From Actinomycetota bacterium (GTDB lineage: Bacteria; Actinomycetota; Acidimicrobiia; Actinomarinales; Actinomarinaceae), in assembly GCA_014384285.1 (NCBI GenBank), contig JACNGE010000014.1:276513-340512 (forward strand): a DNA stretch of 64,000 bases, written 5' to 3'. The first letter of the stretch is position 1, and every line of letters begins with the position of its first letter. Positions 51,059 to 60,736 of the stretch are shown in pieces. The position numbers and the translations under genes are program-made. The notes beneath the pieces are model-generated. The model was not told the origin of the DNA. It searched no databases and saw nothing but the letters and a program-made list of their open reading frames with translations.

Positions 51059-53483
51059 TTACAAATTTTTAGAAATTGAAAAAAAATGGCAGAAAAATTG
51101 GGATGAATCAAATCTTGGAAAGTGCGATTTAAATTCTTCAAAGCCCAAATTTTATAATTTATGTATGTATCCTTACCCATCTGGTGACCTACACATGGGT
51201 CATATACGAAACTACACAATCGGTGATGTGATCACAAGATACAAAAAACTAACTGGTCATAATGTATTATCTCCCATGGGATGGGATTCATTTGGACTAC
51301 CTGCTGAAAATGCTGCAATAAAAACTGGTATCCACCCTAAAGAATTTACTGAGAACAGAATGAAAAATATGAAAAACCAAATTATTAGATTAGGTTCTTT
51401 GTATGATTGGGACCGTGAAGTCGCTGCGCATACAGAGGAATACTATAAATGGACTCAGTACTTATTTATACAATTTTTCAATAACAACCTTGCTTATAAA
51501 AAAGATGCACCTGTTAATTGGTGCACATCTTGTAAAACTGTGCTTGCCAACGAGCAGGTAATTGAAGGAAATTGCGATAGATGTGATTCAGTTGTAACTC
51601 AGAAAAATCTAAATCAATGGTTTTTAAAAATTTCAAAATACTCCGAAGAGCTTTTAGTAGGACTTGATGAGATTGGTGAATGGCCTGAAAATGTCAAAGC
51701 AATGCAACAGAACTGGATTGGTAAATCTGTAGGTGCACAATTTAAACTGAATATAAGTAATAGCGATATAAGTTTTGAAGTTTTTACAACACGACCTGAT
51801 ACATTATTTGGAATGACTTTTGCAGTTATTTCTCCTGAGCATTCTTTAATGGAAGAGATTTTAGAGATTTCGGAAAACAAAGAAGAGATAAAAAAATATA
51901 TTACAGCTGCTGCAACAAAGTCTGAGTTTGAAAGAATGTCAATAACAAAAGAAAAAACAGGTGTTGATTCCGGATTACTTGTAATTAATCCACTAACTAA
52001 TGAGAAAATTCCTCTTTGGATTGCAGATTATGTATTAGTCAATTATGGCACAGGTGCCATAATGGCTGTTCCCGCTCATGACCAGAGAGATTATGATTTT
52101 GCAAAGAAATACAATATCGAAATTAGACAAGTAATTTCTGAAGACACTTTAGATTCAGGTATTGATAAAGAAGCGTTTATTGACAGAGGTAAGCTTGTAA
52201 ATTCAGGAGAATTTAACGGCCTAAATTCTCATGATGAAGCTTCTTCAAAAATAATTGAAAAATTAGTGGATATGAAAAGTGGTGAGGGTAAAACAACCTA
52301 CAGATTAAGAGATTGGTTAATTAGCAGGCAAAGATATTGGGGTTGCCCTATACCTCTAGTGAATTGTACAGATTGTGGACTAGTTCCTGAAAAACTAGAA
52401 AATCTTCCGGTAAAGCTTCCAGAAATCGAAGACTATCTAAATACTGATGGATCGCCATTATCTAAAAGTGAAAGTTTTGTAAATACGGATTGTCCAATGT
52501 GTGGAAACCCTGCAAAAAGAGAAACTGATACGATGGACACTTTTGTGGATTCATCGTGGTATTTTATGAGATATCTGGATGCCTCTAATTCAGAAATACC
52601 ATTTGATATTGAAAATGTTAATAATTGGCTTCCTGTAGATCAATATATTGGTGGCGTTGAACACGCAATCTTACATCTTCTTTACTCCAGATTTTTCATT
52701 AAGGCATTAAGAGACTTAAATATGGTCGATATTAACGAACCATTTCAGAATCTTTTTTCACAAGGAATGATAAATTTTGAGGGATCAAAAATGTCTAAAT
52801 CAAAGGGTAATATTGTAGATCCTGAGGGCTACTTCAAAACACATGGTGCAGATTCTTTAAGATTATATATATTATTTATGGCACCGCCTAGTGATGGAGT
52901 TGAATGGAATGATGGAGGGATTGAAGGAACAAGAAGATTTTTATATAAATTATGGGATAATATGAATACTTTTTCAGATTTGGCCACCAGAGAAATTAAA
53001 AATTCAGATGAAGAAAAACTAGAGATTTATTTGAATCAAACTATAGAATCAATAACCAACCATCTTGAAAAATTTGAATTTAATACTGCAGTTTCTGACT
53101 TGATGAAGTTGAATAATGAGTTATCAACATTTGTAAAAAACAATAAAGAAATTACAGATGAAATTAAAAAAAAGACGATCCAAACAACCTGTATATTGGT
53201 TAATCCATTTGCGCCACATATATCATCAGAGTTATTTTTTAAAAACTTTAAATCTGATATTACTGAATTGACTTGGCCGGAAGTAGATTCTAGTAAAATA
53301 GAAAATCCTACATATGAATTAGTCATACAAATTAATGGCAAAAAAAAGCATGCAACTGAAGTCGTATCAGGATTGGAACAAAGTGAGATTGAAAAAATAT
53401 GTTTTGAAAAATTTCAACTATCAGCATCCGAATATAAAAAAATAATATTCGTAAAAGATAAAATAATAAACTTTGTTGGTTGA
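51051..53483 (+). CDS. leuS: Leucyl-tRNA synthetase
   Basis: This 810-aa class I synthetase charges tRNA-Leu. Motifs are YPSGDLHMGHIRNYT near residue 42, the editing-domain TTRPDTLFGMTF, the zinc region CPMCGNPAKRETDTMDTFVD (shortened here: CPMCGNP) and KMSKSKGN at about 580. The length is normal. It overlaps the glycosyltransferase by 8 nt and the next gene by 1 nt. In most actinobacteria comEA and comEC lie between leuS and holA; they are absent here. Confidence 0.97.
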   Translation: MSDYKFLEIEKKWQKNWDESNLGKCDLNSSKPKFYNLCMYPYPSGDLHMGHIRNYTIGDVITRYKKLTGHNVLSPMGWDSFGLPAENAAIKTGIHPKEFTENRMKNMKNQIIRLGSLYDWDREVAAHTEEYYKWTQYLFIQFFNNNLAYKKDAPVNWCTSCKTVLANEQVIEGNCDRCDSVVTQKNLNQWFLKISKYSEELLVGLDEIGEWPENVKAMQQNWIGKSVGAQFKLNISNSDISFEVFTTRPDTLFGMTFAVISPEHSLMEEILEISENKEEIKKYITAAATKSEFERMSITKEKTGVDSGLLVINPLTNEKIPLWIADYVLVNYGTGAIMAVPAHDQRDYDFAKKYNIEIRQVISEDTLDSGIDKEAFIDRGKLVNSGEFNGLNSHDEASSKIIEKLVDMKSGEGKTTYRLRDWLISRQRYWGCPIPLVNCTDCGLVPEKLENLPVKLPEIEDYLNTDGSPLSKSESFVNTDCPMCGNPAKRETDTMDTFVDSSWYFMRYLDASNSEIPFDIENVNNWLPVDQYIGGVEHAILHLLYSRFFIKALRDLNMVDINEPFQNLFSQGMINFEGSKMSKSKGNIVDPEGYFKTHGADSLRLYILFMAPPSDGVEWNDGGIEGTRRFLYKLWDNMNTFSDLATREIKNSDEEKLEIYLNQTIESITNHLEKFEFNTAVSDLMKLNNELSTFVKNNKEITDEIKKKTIQTTCILVNPFAPHISSELFFKNFKSDITELTWPEVDSSKIENPTYELVIQINGKKKHATEVVSGLEQSEIEKICFEKFQLSASEYKKIIFVKDKIINFVG

Positions 53484-54160
53484 TGACAAAATTATTAATT
53501 ACTGAAAAACTTATCACTACAAAAAGAGAATTTACAGATTTTTCAAATCTTCCGGATAGTGTAGATTTTATTAAGTATGAAGATTTCACTTCAAATACAA
53601 CATTATCTTTATTTACAGAGAACCAGGCAAAATTTATCTATGATAAATATGTAACTTATAGTGAATTGGTTTCAAATGATTACAATTTCTCATCAGATTT
53701 CATATTTCAGATTAAAAAAAACAATTTGAGCAAATTTTCTGAAGTTTCTTCTGATATTGAAGTGATTCATGGATCTAACCACAACAGTGTTGATTTTCTA
53801 CCTTGGGATTTGTCTAATATAATTTTTAATAAAAAAGATTTTTTAACTTTTCATATTATGTCTGAATTTTGCGAAAACGAAAATCTTTTTCGACAGTTTA
53901 TTGCTTATTTGAATAAAGAATTATCTAGAGTGAATCTATTAATTGATAATGATTTGGCTAATACATCGAAACTCTTCAATGAAAAAACGGATTATAAATA
54001 CGAACTTGCAAATAGAAGATTACAAAATATAAGTAAAGAAAATCTTGAAAAGTCTTTCGAACAGATTCATAAAATTGAAAAACTGATGAATCAAACAGGA
54101 TTCAATCAGGAAAATGCAAAAAGATTTGTAGTTGGTATTAAAAAACTATTAGAGTTTTGA
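53483..54160 (+). CDS. Short HolA-like protein (putative DNA polymerase III delta subunit)
   Basis: The 225-aa product has no strong motif, but its position between leuS and rpsT is that of holA in actinobacteria. The C-terminal part (YELANRRLQNISKENLEKSFEQI, abbreviated YELANRRLQ...) has the helical pattern of the delta C-terminal collar domain (R-LA..A...S.EEL...L..I..ie..mK). Typical HolA has about 320-340 aa, so about 100 residues are missing, mainly from the N-terminal clamp-opening and AAA-like region. TGATG overlap with leuS sets ATG 53483 as start. It overlaps convergent rpsT by 12 nt. If true, this is a strongly reduced clamp-loader subunit; otherwise it is of unknown function. Confidence 0.5.
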   Translation: MTKLLITEKLITTKREFTDFSNLPDSVDFIKYEDFTSNTTLSLFTENQAKFIYDKYVTYSELVSNDYNFSSDFIFQIKKNNLSKFSEVSSDIEVIHGSNHNSVDFLPWDLSNIIFNKKDFLTFHIMSEFCENENLFRQFIAYLNKELSRVNLLIDNDLANTSKLFNEKTDYKYELANRRLQNISKENLEKSFEQIHKIEKLMNQTGFNQENAKRFVVGIKKLLEF

Positions 54161-54385
54161 AATTCGCGATTTGTTTCTATCACGATAATTTTTTGAAATA
54201 ATTCCATCAGTGAAGGCTTTGTCTAGCTTTTTTAATACTGAGACTTTGTTTTCAGCTATTAACTCACCATTTTCACTATACAAAGATTTTAAAGAAGATT
54301 TCAATTCTGTTTTGATTGATTTGTTGCGCAAGTTTCTCTTAGCATCTTGTCTTATTCTTTTCTTTTGTGATTTAATATTTGCCAT
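54149..54385 (-). CDS. rpsT: Ribosomal protein bS20
   Basis: This 78-aa basic helical protein of the small subunit starts MANIKSQKKRIRQD, the standard bS20 N-terminus. A weak AGAGG ribosome binding site precedes the ATG (complement of the CCTCT region near 54391-54395). It is on the minus strand, opposite to holA and lepA, as is usual in actinobacteria. The 3' end overlaps the holA-like gene by 12 nt. Confidence 0.96.
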   Translation of the reverse strand: MANIKSQKKRIRQDAKRNLRNKSIKTELKSSLKSLYSENGELIAENKVSVLKKLDKAFTDGIISKNYRDRNKSRISKL

Positions 54386-54424
54386 CTAAAACCTCTTGGT
54401 ATATAAGATAATAACTTAATAAAG

Positions 54425-56203
54425 ATGTTAACTAATAAAAATATAAGAAATATTTCGATCATAGCCCATGTTGATCATGGTAAATCCACTTTGGCTGACA
54501 GGTTAATTGAAACTTCTGGATTAATAAAACCTGGAGATCATGTTGACCAAATATTAGACACTATGGACCTCGAAAGAGAACGCGGGATTACTATTAAATC
54601 CCAACCAATTCGTTTAGATTTTGGAGATTTGCAAATTAATCTTATCGACACACCTGGCCATGTTGATTTTTCATATGAAGTATCTAGAGCACTAATAGCC
54701 TGTGATGGAGCTCTACTACTAGTAGATGGCACACAGGGTGTTCAGGCCCAAACATTTGCTCACTCTTACGCAGCAATAGAAGCTGGACTCGACATCATAC
54801 CAGTCATCAACAAGGTGGACTCAATTGATGTAGACATCAACAATGTTTCTAAACAAATATTTAATTTAATTGGAGCAAGAGAAGATGAAATTTTTAAAAT
54901 TTCTGCAAAAAGTGGTTTAGGTGTAGATAATTTATTAAAAAAAATACCAGATTTAATAAGTTCCCCCGTAAATAAAGCAGACAATACTAATGCTTTGATA
55001 TTTGATTCTTATTTTGATCCCTATAGAGGAGTAATAGCATCGGTAAGAGTTTTCGGAGGTACAATAGAAACAAACTCAAAACTTAAGTTAATAAACTCAA
55101 AGTTTGATTTTGAAGCTTCAGAAATCGGGTATTTCGATTTAAAACTTTCTCCTTCAGATACACTTTCTTCTGGAGAGGTAGGCTATATCGTTACAGGAGC
55201 GAAAGAACTATCTCAAATTAGAGTAGGGGATACTTTAGTTAACCAAGAAGATGAAAAACCAATCGTAGTTTCAGGATATAAAGAACCTCAACCCACCGTT
55301 TTTTCAAGTATCTATCCTGCGGACTCTGATGATTATGCAAAATTAAGGGACTCACTAGATAAGTATGTCCTTAACGATGCAAGTTTTTTTTATGAACCAG
55401 AAACATCTTCTGCTTTTGGATTTGGATTTAGATGCGGATTCTTAGGACTACTCCATCTGGAAATTGTAATAGAAAGATTAGAGAGAGAGTTCAATCTTTC
55501 TTTAATAGTTACACCACCATCTGTTGAATTTAAAATAGTTAGAAATAATGATGAAGAAATAGTAATTAGAAATCCATCAAAAATTGAAGAATATACAGAT
55601 ATAAAGTCTATTCATGAAAGGATTTGTGAGTTGGACTTACTTTTTCCAAAGGAATATCTTGGCTCAATAATGAATTTACTAAATGAAAAAAGGGGTGTGC
55701 AGATAGATCTGAATTATTTGAGTACCTCAATGGTCAAACTTAAATACAGAATGCCTCTTCTTGAGCTAGTTAGTGGATTCTATGATTCATTAAAGTCTAT
55801 TTCACAAGGCTTTGCTTCACTTGACTATCAAATTTTAGAGTTCGAAATTGGAGATTTAGTGAAACTTGATATTCTTGTTAACGGTACTCCAATTGATTCT
55901 TTTAGCTCGATTCTCGCAAGAGAAAATGCTGAGTTTATTGGTAGGAGCAGAGTAAAAAAATTAGCTGAGTTGATACCAAGACAGCAGTTTGACATCCCGA
56001 TACAAGCTGCAGTTGGTTCAAGAATTATTGCTAGAGAGACAATTAAAGCGCTCAGAAAAGATGTAACAGCAAAATTATATGGAGGAGACATTACAAGAAA
56101 AAGAAAACTTTTAGAAAAGCAAAAAGAGGGTAAGAAGAAAATGCGTAACATTGGTAAGGTTGCTGTGCCAAAAGATGCCTTTAAAGAATTTCTTAAACAA
56201 TAA
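54425..56203 (+). CDS. lepA: Elongation factor 4 (LepA)
   Basis: This 592-aa translational GTPase has G1 AHVDHGKST, G3 DTPGHVDF, G4 NKVDS and the LepA-specific C-terminal domain rich in Lys (KKMRNIGKVAVPK). It acts on stalled or maturing ribosomes. It is divergent from rpsT with 39 nt between. The stop overlaps the rsmE start (TAATG). In other actinobacteria hemW, hrcA and dnaJ lie between lepA and rsmE; none is here. Confidence 0.97.
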   Translation: MLTNKNIRNISIIAHVDHGKSTLADRLIETSGLIKPGDHVDQILDTMDLERERGITIKSQPIRLDFGDLQINLIDTPGHVDFSYEVSRALIACDGALLLVDGTQGVQAQTFAHSYAAIEAGLDIIPVINKVDSIDVDINNVSKQIFNLIGAREDEIFKISAKSGLGVDNLLKKIPDLISSPVNKADNTNALIFDSYFDPYRGVIASVRVFGGTIETNSKLKLINSKFDFEASEIGYFDLKLSPSDTLSSGEVGYIVTGAKELSQIRVGDTLVNQEDEKPIVVSGYKEPQPTVFSSIYPADSDDYAKLRDSLDKYVLNDASFFYEPETSSAFGFGFRCGFLGLLHLEIVIERLEREFNLSLIVTPPSVEFKIVRNNDEEIVIRNPSKIEEYTDIKSIHERICELDLLFPKEYLGSIMNLLNEKRGVQIDLNYLSTSMVKLKYRMPLLELVSGFYDSLKSISQGFASLDYQILEFEIGDLVKLDILVNGTPIDSFSSILARENAEFIGRSRVKKLAELIPRQQFDIPIQAAVGSRIIARETIKALRKDVTAKLYGGDITRKRKLLEKQKEGKKKMRNIGKVAVPKDAFKEFLKQ

Positions 56204-56835
56204 TGCACACTCCAACTATTTTCGACAGGAATTACGAAGTAGAAGTTGATAAATATTCAATACCAGAGGACAAGCTTCATCATTTAGAAAATGTCCTTAG
56301 AATCAAACAAGATTCATTAATTAAAGTTACAAATGGAAGAGGACTTGTATCTACTGGAGTAAAATTTAATGAATATATTAATGTCTCAGAAACAAATTTG
56401 ATGGAAAGAGATAGTGAAATAAATATCTTTATTTCAAAATTACAAGATAAAACAAGAATGAGATTAGTAATTGAAAAATTAACAGAGCTGGGTGTAAATA
56501 GTATCACCATTGGCCCAACAGAGAATTCTCAAAAAATGAATATAAACATTAACAAAATAAATAAATGGATAGTGGGTGCAATTGAACAGTCTGGAATTGC
56601 CTTTGCCCCAGAAGTAATAATTGAAAACAAGCTGGATTTCAATAAATTCAACCATTCTTTCGATATTTCTGGAGCAAATGTAACAACTAATAGTGGTTAC
56701 AAGAATTTTGCTATTGGCCCTGAAGGTGGCTGGAGTCAGAAAGAATTAGATAGTTTCAGACATATCTCCAAATTAAGCAATTTTACCCTCAGATCTGATA
56801 CAGCAGCCTTAGTTGTTGTATCCTTAATGATGTAA
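56203..56835 (+). CDS. rsmE: 16S rRNA m3U1498 methyltransferase RsmE
   Basis: This 210-aa SPOUT methyltransferase carries the knot signature AIGPEGGWSQKEL and the final LRSDTAALVVVSL segment. The N-terminal PUA-like domain (HHLENVLRIKQDS) binds RNA. It is somewhat shorter than the usual 235-250 aa. It is translationally coupled to lepA and lies 8 nt before the HIT gene. Confidence 0.94.
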   Translation: MHTPTIFDRNYEVEVDKYSIPEDKLHHLENVLRIKQDSLIKVTNGRGLVSTGVKFNEYINVSETNLMERDSEINIFISKLQDKTRMRLVIEKLTELGVNSITIGPTENSQKMNININKINKWIVGAIEQSGIAFAPEVIIENKLDFNKFNHSFDISGANVTTNSGYKNFAIGPEGGWSQKELDSFRHISKLSNFTLRSDTAALVVVSLMM

Positions 56836-56843
56836 TATTAAAT

Positions 56844-57185
56844 ATGGTAGAAAAGTCAGTTTTTGAGATGATACTCAACAAGGAGATTGAATCTGAGATC
56901 ATCTATGAGGATGAAGAAATTTTTGCAATTAATGACATCAACCCTGTAGCACCAGTGCACATATTAATTATTCCAAAAAAGAAGGTTGCAACAATGAATG
57001 ATTTAACTGAAGAGGATGAGCTTTTAGTTGGGAAAATGGTAATAGTTGCAAAAAATCTTGCCAAAAGTAGGAACATTGATGAATCAGGGTATAGATTGTT
57101 ATGGAACACAAATAAGGATGCAATGCAAACCGTATTCCATATCCATCTTCATTTAATTGGCGGTACAATGCTTAAGGGTATTTAA
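56844..57185 (+). CDS. HIT-family (histidine triad) nucleotide-binding protein
   Basis: This 113-aa protein has the histidine triad FHIHLHLIGG near the C-terminus and the N-terminal IIYEDEEIFAINDINPVAPVH (shortened IIYEDEEIFAIND). It is a Hint-type nucleoside phosphoramidase or hydrolase; the physiological substrate is not known. rsmE-HIT-phoH is a conserved actinobacterial order. It overlaps phoH by 1 nt. Confidence 0.94.
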   Translation: MVEKSVFEMILNKEIESEIIYEDEEIFAINDINPVAPVHILIIPKKKVATMNDLTEEDELLVGKMVIVAKNLAKSRNIDESGYRLLWNTNKDAMQTVFHIHLHLIGGTMLKGI

Positions 57186-58117
57186 TGAGTTTTGAAAAAC
57201 AAATTCCATCAAATGTTGAAGTAGTTAATATCTTAGGTATTAATGACAAAAATCTGAAGTATATAAAATCAGTATTTCCTAATGTCAAAATTAATGTAAG
57301 AGGAAATACAATTTACATTGATGGCAATAATACTGAAGCTAATGAGATTATTCGTATATTTGATGAGATGCTTTTAATGCATAATAATAATGAAAACATT
57401 GAAGAAACTGACATTGCTCTACTTTCAAATATGAAAGAAAACCAAAACCATGAAGGAAAAAAAATAAGCTCTATTTCAATAATTGAAAATAAGACAATAA
57501 AAGTTAAAAATATTAATCAGTTTAAATATATGGATTTAATTCAAAATTCAACAATAACTTTTGGTATTGGCCCTGCTGGAACTGGAAAAACTTTTCTAGC
57601 AGTTGCTAGTGCAGTTAAAATGTATTCAGATCAAAAAATTAAAAAAATAGTATTAACTCGACCTGCAGTAGAAGCAGGAGAGAGGCTTGGTTACCTTCCC
57701 GGAGATTTATCGCAAAAAATAGATCCTTACTTAGTCCCACTATTTGACTCTTTAGAATATTTCTTTGGTAATGAAAATTTGGCTTATCTTATAGAAAAGC
57801 GAAATATTGAAATAGTTCCATTAGCTTATATGAGAGGTAGAACTCTAAATAATGCGTGTATAATTTTAGACGAAGCTCAAAATGCTACAATCAGTCAAAT
57901 TAAAATGTTTTTAACTAGATTAGGTGAAAATTCTAAAATAATTATTACCGGAGATGAATCTCAGATTGATTTATACAACAATGATAAATCTGGTCTTATG
58001 AAAACAAGAAAAATACTTTCTAAGATAGATGAAATTTCAGTTATGGAGTTTCAAAATACAGATATTGTTAGAAACCCTATAGTTTCTAAAATTCTAGAAA
58101 TATTTCCGGATAAATGA
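57185..58117 (+). CDS. phoH: PhoH-like ATPase
   Basis: This 310-aa P-loop protein has Walker A GIGPAGTGKTFLA (about residues 121-133), the family-specific TRPAVEAGERLGYLPGDL and a Walker B ILDEAQNAT. An N-terminal KH-like region precedes it. PhoH proteins are RNA-linked ATPases, usually encoded next to ybeY; here an HD phosphohydrolase gene lies between them. 4-nt overlap (ATGA) with that gene. Confidence 0.95.
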   Translation: MSFEKQIPSNVEVVNILGINDKNLKYIKSVFPNVKINVRGNTIYIDGNNTEANEIIRIFDEMLLMHNNNENIEETDIALLSNMKENQNHEGKKISSISIIENKTIKVKNINQFKYMDLIQNSTITFGIGPAGTGKTFLAVASAVKMYSDQKIKKIVLTRPAVEAGERLGYLPGDLSQKIDPYLVPLFDSLEYFFGNENLAYLIEKRNIEIVPLAYMRGRTLNNACIILDEAQNATISQIKMFLTRLGENSKIIITGDESQIDLYNNDKSGLMKTRKILSKIDEISVMEFQNTDIVRNPIVSKILEIFPDK

Positions 58118-60285
58118 TTTCAAATTATTTACTTCATGCAAGGAAGCTTCTTTACATAGTAATTTTTGGAGGCTTAGTTTGGTTTATTTCTTTTACAATT
58201 TTTCCAGAAAATCAAATTATAAAAATTAGTGTTGGAGATATTGCCCCAATTTCATTTAAAGCTCCAAATTATATAGAAATAATTGATGAGGAGCAAACAG
58301 AGGCAAATAAAGAAAGCGCTATTGAATCAGTAAATCCAATTTATTCAATAGATTCGTCAATTAATGATTCAGTTATAAAAGGTATTAAGGATATGTTTCT
58401 TGGTGTAATTGAAGCCAGGACTACTGAAATATTAATTGTAAATGAAACAGATATAGTTGAAGAGGATACAGAGCCTGAAGTGCAAATTATCAACTTATCA
58501 AAAATACAGCAGATAGAGAATATAACTGAATTACTTCTTTTCTCAACTATTTCAACTTCAACTATAGAAGTCTTGGTAGAAATTTCTAATTACGATTTCC
58601 AAAATAAAACAAATTATCTTGCACAGCTCGAATTAGAAGCGAAAAGTCAAGCTAACGAGATATTAAATAAAGGCATTAGTAATGAAAATTTAAATGGGGT
58701 ACGACAAAGTATTGTCTCAAATCCACCCTATTTAGACTTAACAAGTGATTTGTTTCTATTGATTCCAGAAAATAGATTAAGGTCTGCTGTTTCAGAAATT
58801 ATTGCTGAAAATCTTGTGTCAAATCAAAAACTAGAAGAAGATTTATGGAGTGAGCAAAAACAGAAAATTGCAGATTCTGTAGAACCTGTAATAGTTAAAT
58901 TTTTTGAAAATGATCTAATTATTCAAGAGGGAACTATTGTTAATCAAATCCAATATCAAGCCCTTGACAATTTTGGCTACTTGTCTGGCGAGTCAAGGAC
59001 AATACAAACTGCAGCTATACCAGTTATCTTTTCAATATTTTTGTTAATCTATTTCTTATTTTGGAGGTTCAATGATTCAGTTTGGAATAACGATAAAGAA
59101 TTTTTATTGTTACTAACTCTTATCCTGATAGCTTCAGTATTTTTAAGAGGGACGTCATATTTCTCTCAAACACTTGAGCTTGATTACCTAAAATATGGTG
59201 TACCGATCTCTTTTGTCGGAGTAGTTTCTGCTACATTACTAAATTTAAGAGCAAGTCTTGTACTATCACTTTCCAGTGCTCTACTAGCACTTGCTGGGGG
59301 TGGGAATGTTGGCCTTTTTGCTCTAGGTGGTATTCTTTCTATTCTGCCATCTGTATTCATTTCTGAAAAAATTGATAGACGACTCTTAAGAGAACGGATT
59401 ATATATATTTCGTTAACCCAGCCATTAATTTCATTTGGCATCTACTTTTTCCTCAGAGAGGACTTCAGCTTATTTGAAGTTTTAATTACTGGCTTAATAG
59501 GAGGGCTAGTCTCCAATTTAGCTGCGTTTTCACTTATTACCTATATTGAAGCTATATTTAAAATAACTACAAATTTTAGACTTTCAGAGCTTGCAGACAG
59601 AAACCATCCGGGGTTAAGATATCTAGAAGAAAAAGCTTTAGGCACGTTTAATCACTCACTTGTGGTGGGAACTTTAGCTGATAGAGCTTCAAACGTAATT
59701 AATGCAAATTCACAATTAGCTAGAGCGATGGCATACTTTCATGATTTAGGCAAGACAGAGAATCCAACCATGTTTATTGAAAATCAATTTGGATCATCTA
59801 ATCCCCACGACAATTTATCAACTTATGAATCGTCTCAAATCATTAGATCACACGTAACAGATGGTGTGAAGCTAGCTAAAAAATTTAAAATTCCTGAAAT
59901 AGTTTATAAAGGAATTTTAGAACATCATGGAGATTCAATAATGAGATTCTTTTATGAAAAAGAAAAAATGAATAACCCTAATGTTGAAAAAAGCGAATTT
60001 AGACACCTTGGTCAGAAACCTACTTCAAAAGAAACAGTAATTCTTATGTTTGCAGACGCACTAGAGGGTGCTTGTAGAGCAAGATTTTTGAATGAGGATG
60101 CGGATGAAGAAAAAATTCGTAGTGTAATTGAGGAAATCTTTACTGAAAAAATATCCGATGGTCAATTAGAAAATGCTCCAATAACCTTTTCTGATATTGA
60201 CAAGATTAAACAATCTTTTCAAAAAAGTTTAGAGGGCTTATATCACCAAAGGGTGATGTACCCAGAAATATCAGAAGAAGAATAA
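58114..60285 (+). CDS. 7TM receptor with HD phosphohydrolase domain (7TMR-HD, PgpH-like)
   Basis: This 723-aa protein has one N-terminal span, an extracytoplasmic 7TMR-HD sensor domain (about 40-290), a block of about seven spans (about 300-485), and a C-terminal HD domain. HD residues are in FNHSLVVGTLADRA, YFHDLGKTENP and LEHHGDS. PgpH of this family degrades cyclic di-AMP. In the phoH-ybeY neighbourhood that is the most likely activity, but no diadenylate cyclase gene is in the window to test it. It sits 1 nt before ybeY. Confidence 0.9.
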   Translation: MISNYLLHARKLLYIVIFGGLVWFISFTIFPENQIIKISVGDIAPISFKAPNYIEIIDEEQTEANKESAIESVNPIYSIDSSINDSVIKGIKDMFLGVIEARTTEILIVNETDIVEEDTEPEVQIINLSKIQQIENITELLLFSTISTSTIEVLVEISNYDFQNKTNYLAQLELEAKSQANEILNKGISNENLNGVRQSIVSNPPYLDLTSDLFLLIPENRLRSAVSEIIAENLVSNQKLEEDLWSEQKQKIADSVEPVIVKFFENDLIIQEGTIVNQIQYQALDNFGYLSGESRTIQTAAIPVIFSIFLLIYFLFWRFNDSVWNNDKEFLLLLTLILIASVFLRGTSYFSQTLELDYLKYGVPISFVGVVSATLLNLRASLVLSLSSALLALAGGGNVGLFALGGILSILPSVFISEKIDRRLLRERIIYISLTQPLISFGIYFFLREDFSLFEVLITGLIGGLVSNLAAFSLITYIEAIFKITTNFRLSELADRNHPGLRYLEEKALGTFNHSLVVGTLADRASNVINANSQLARAMAYFHDLGKTENPTMFIENQFGSSNPHDNLSTYESSQIIRSHVTDGVKLAKKFKIPEIVYKGILEHHGDSIMRFFYEKEKMNNPNVEKSEFRHLGQKPTSKETVILMFADALEGACRARFLNEDADEEKIRSVIEEIFTEKISDGQLENAPITFSDIDKIKQSFQKSLEGLYHQRVMYPEISEEE

Positions 60286-60286
60286 T

Positions 60287-60736
60287 TTGCAAGTCATCTG
60301 TAATGGATATTTCTATAAGGATGAAAAGTCAAAGATTTTAGATGCAGTGGGAGTATTCAATTCATTTTTTGATATTTCTGACAACTTTTACTTCTCGTTA
60401 AATTCAGTCACAGATAGTGAAATATCAAAAATAAATGCTGACCACTTTAATAAAGATTACTCAACTGATGTGTTGTCTTTTCCACTATTTTCAAATTATG
60501 ATGAAATTACAAATTTAAAATCAGACTATGAGGAATCACTCGGAGATATGTTTGTTTGTAGACCTGTATTAAAAAAGAATGCTGCTCATTATGGTAAAGA
60601 TTTTATAGATGAATTACAGTTAGTATTAGTTCATGGCCTATTACATTTAGTTGGGTATTCGCATTCTGATGAAGTCAAAATGCGCGAAAAAGAAAATAAA
60701 ATATTACACAAGGTTTGGAATGAATTTAAAAGATAA
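60287..60736 (+). CDS. ybeY: Endoribonuclease YbeY
   Basis: This 149-aa metalloprotein takes part in 16S rRNA 3' maturation and ribosome quality control. The zinc site HGLLHLVGYSH (H-x3-H-x5-H) and the STDVLSFPL segment are diagnostic. Start is TTG directly after the previous stop. The last 17 nt overlap the uppS start. The era and recO genes often found between ybeY and uppS are absent. Confidence 0.95.
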   Translation: MQVICNGYFYKDEKSKILDAVGVFNSFFDISDNFYFSLNSVTDSEISKINADHFNKDYSTDVLSFPLFSNYDEITNLKSDYEESLGDMFVCRPVLKKNAAHYGKDFIDELQLVLVHGLLHLVGYSHSDEVKMREKENKILHKVWNEFKR

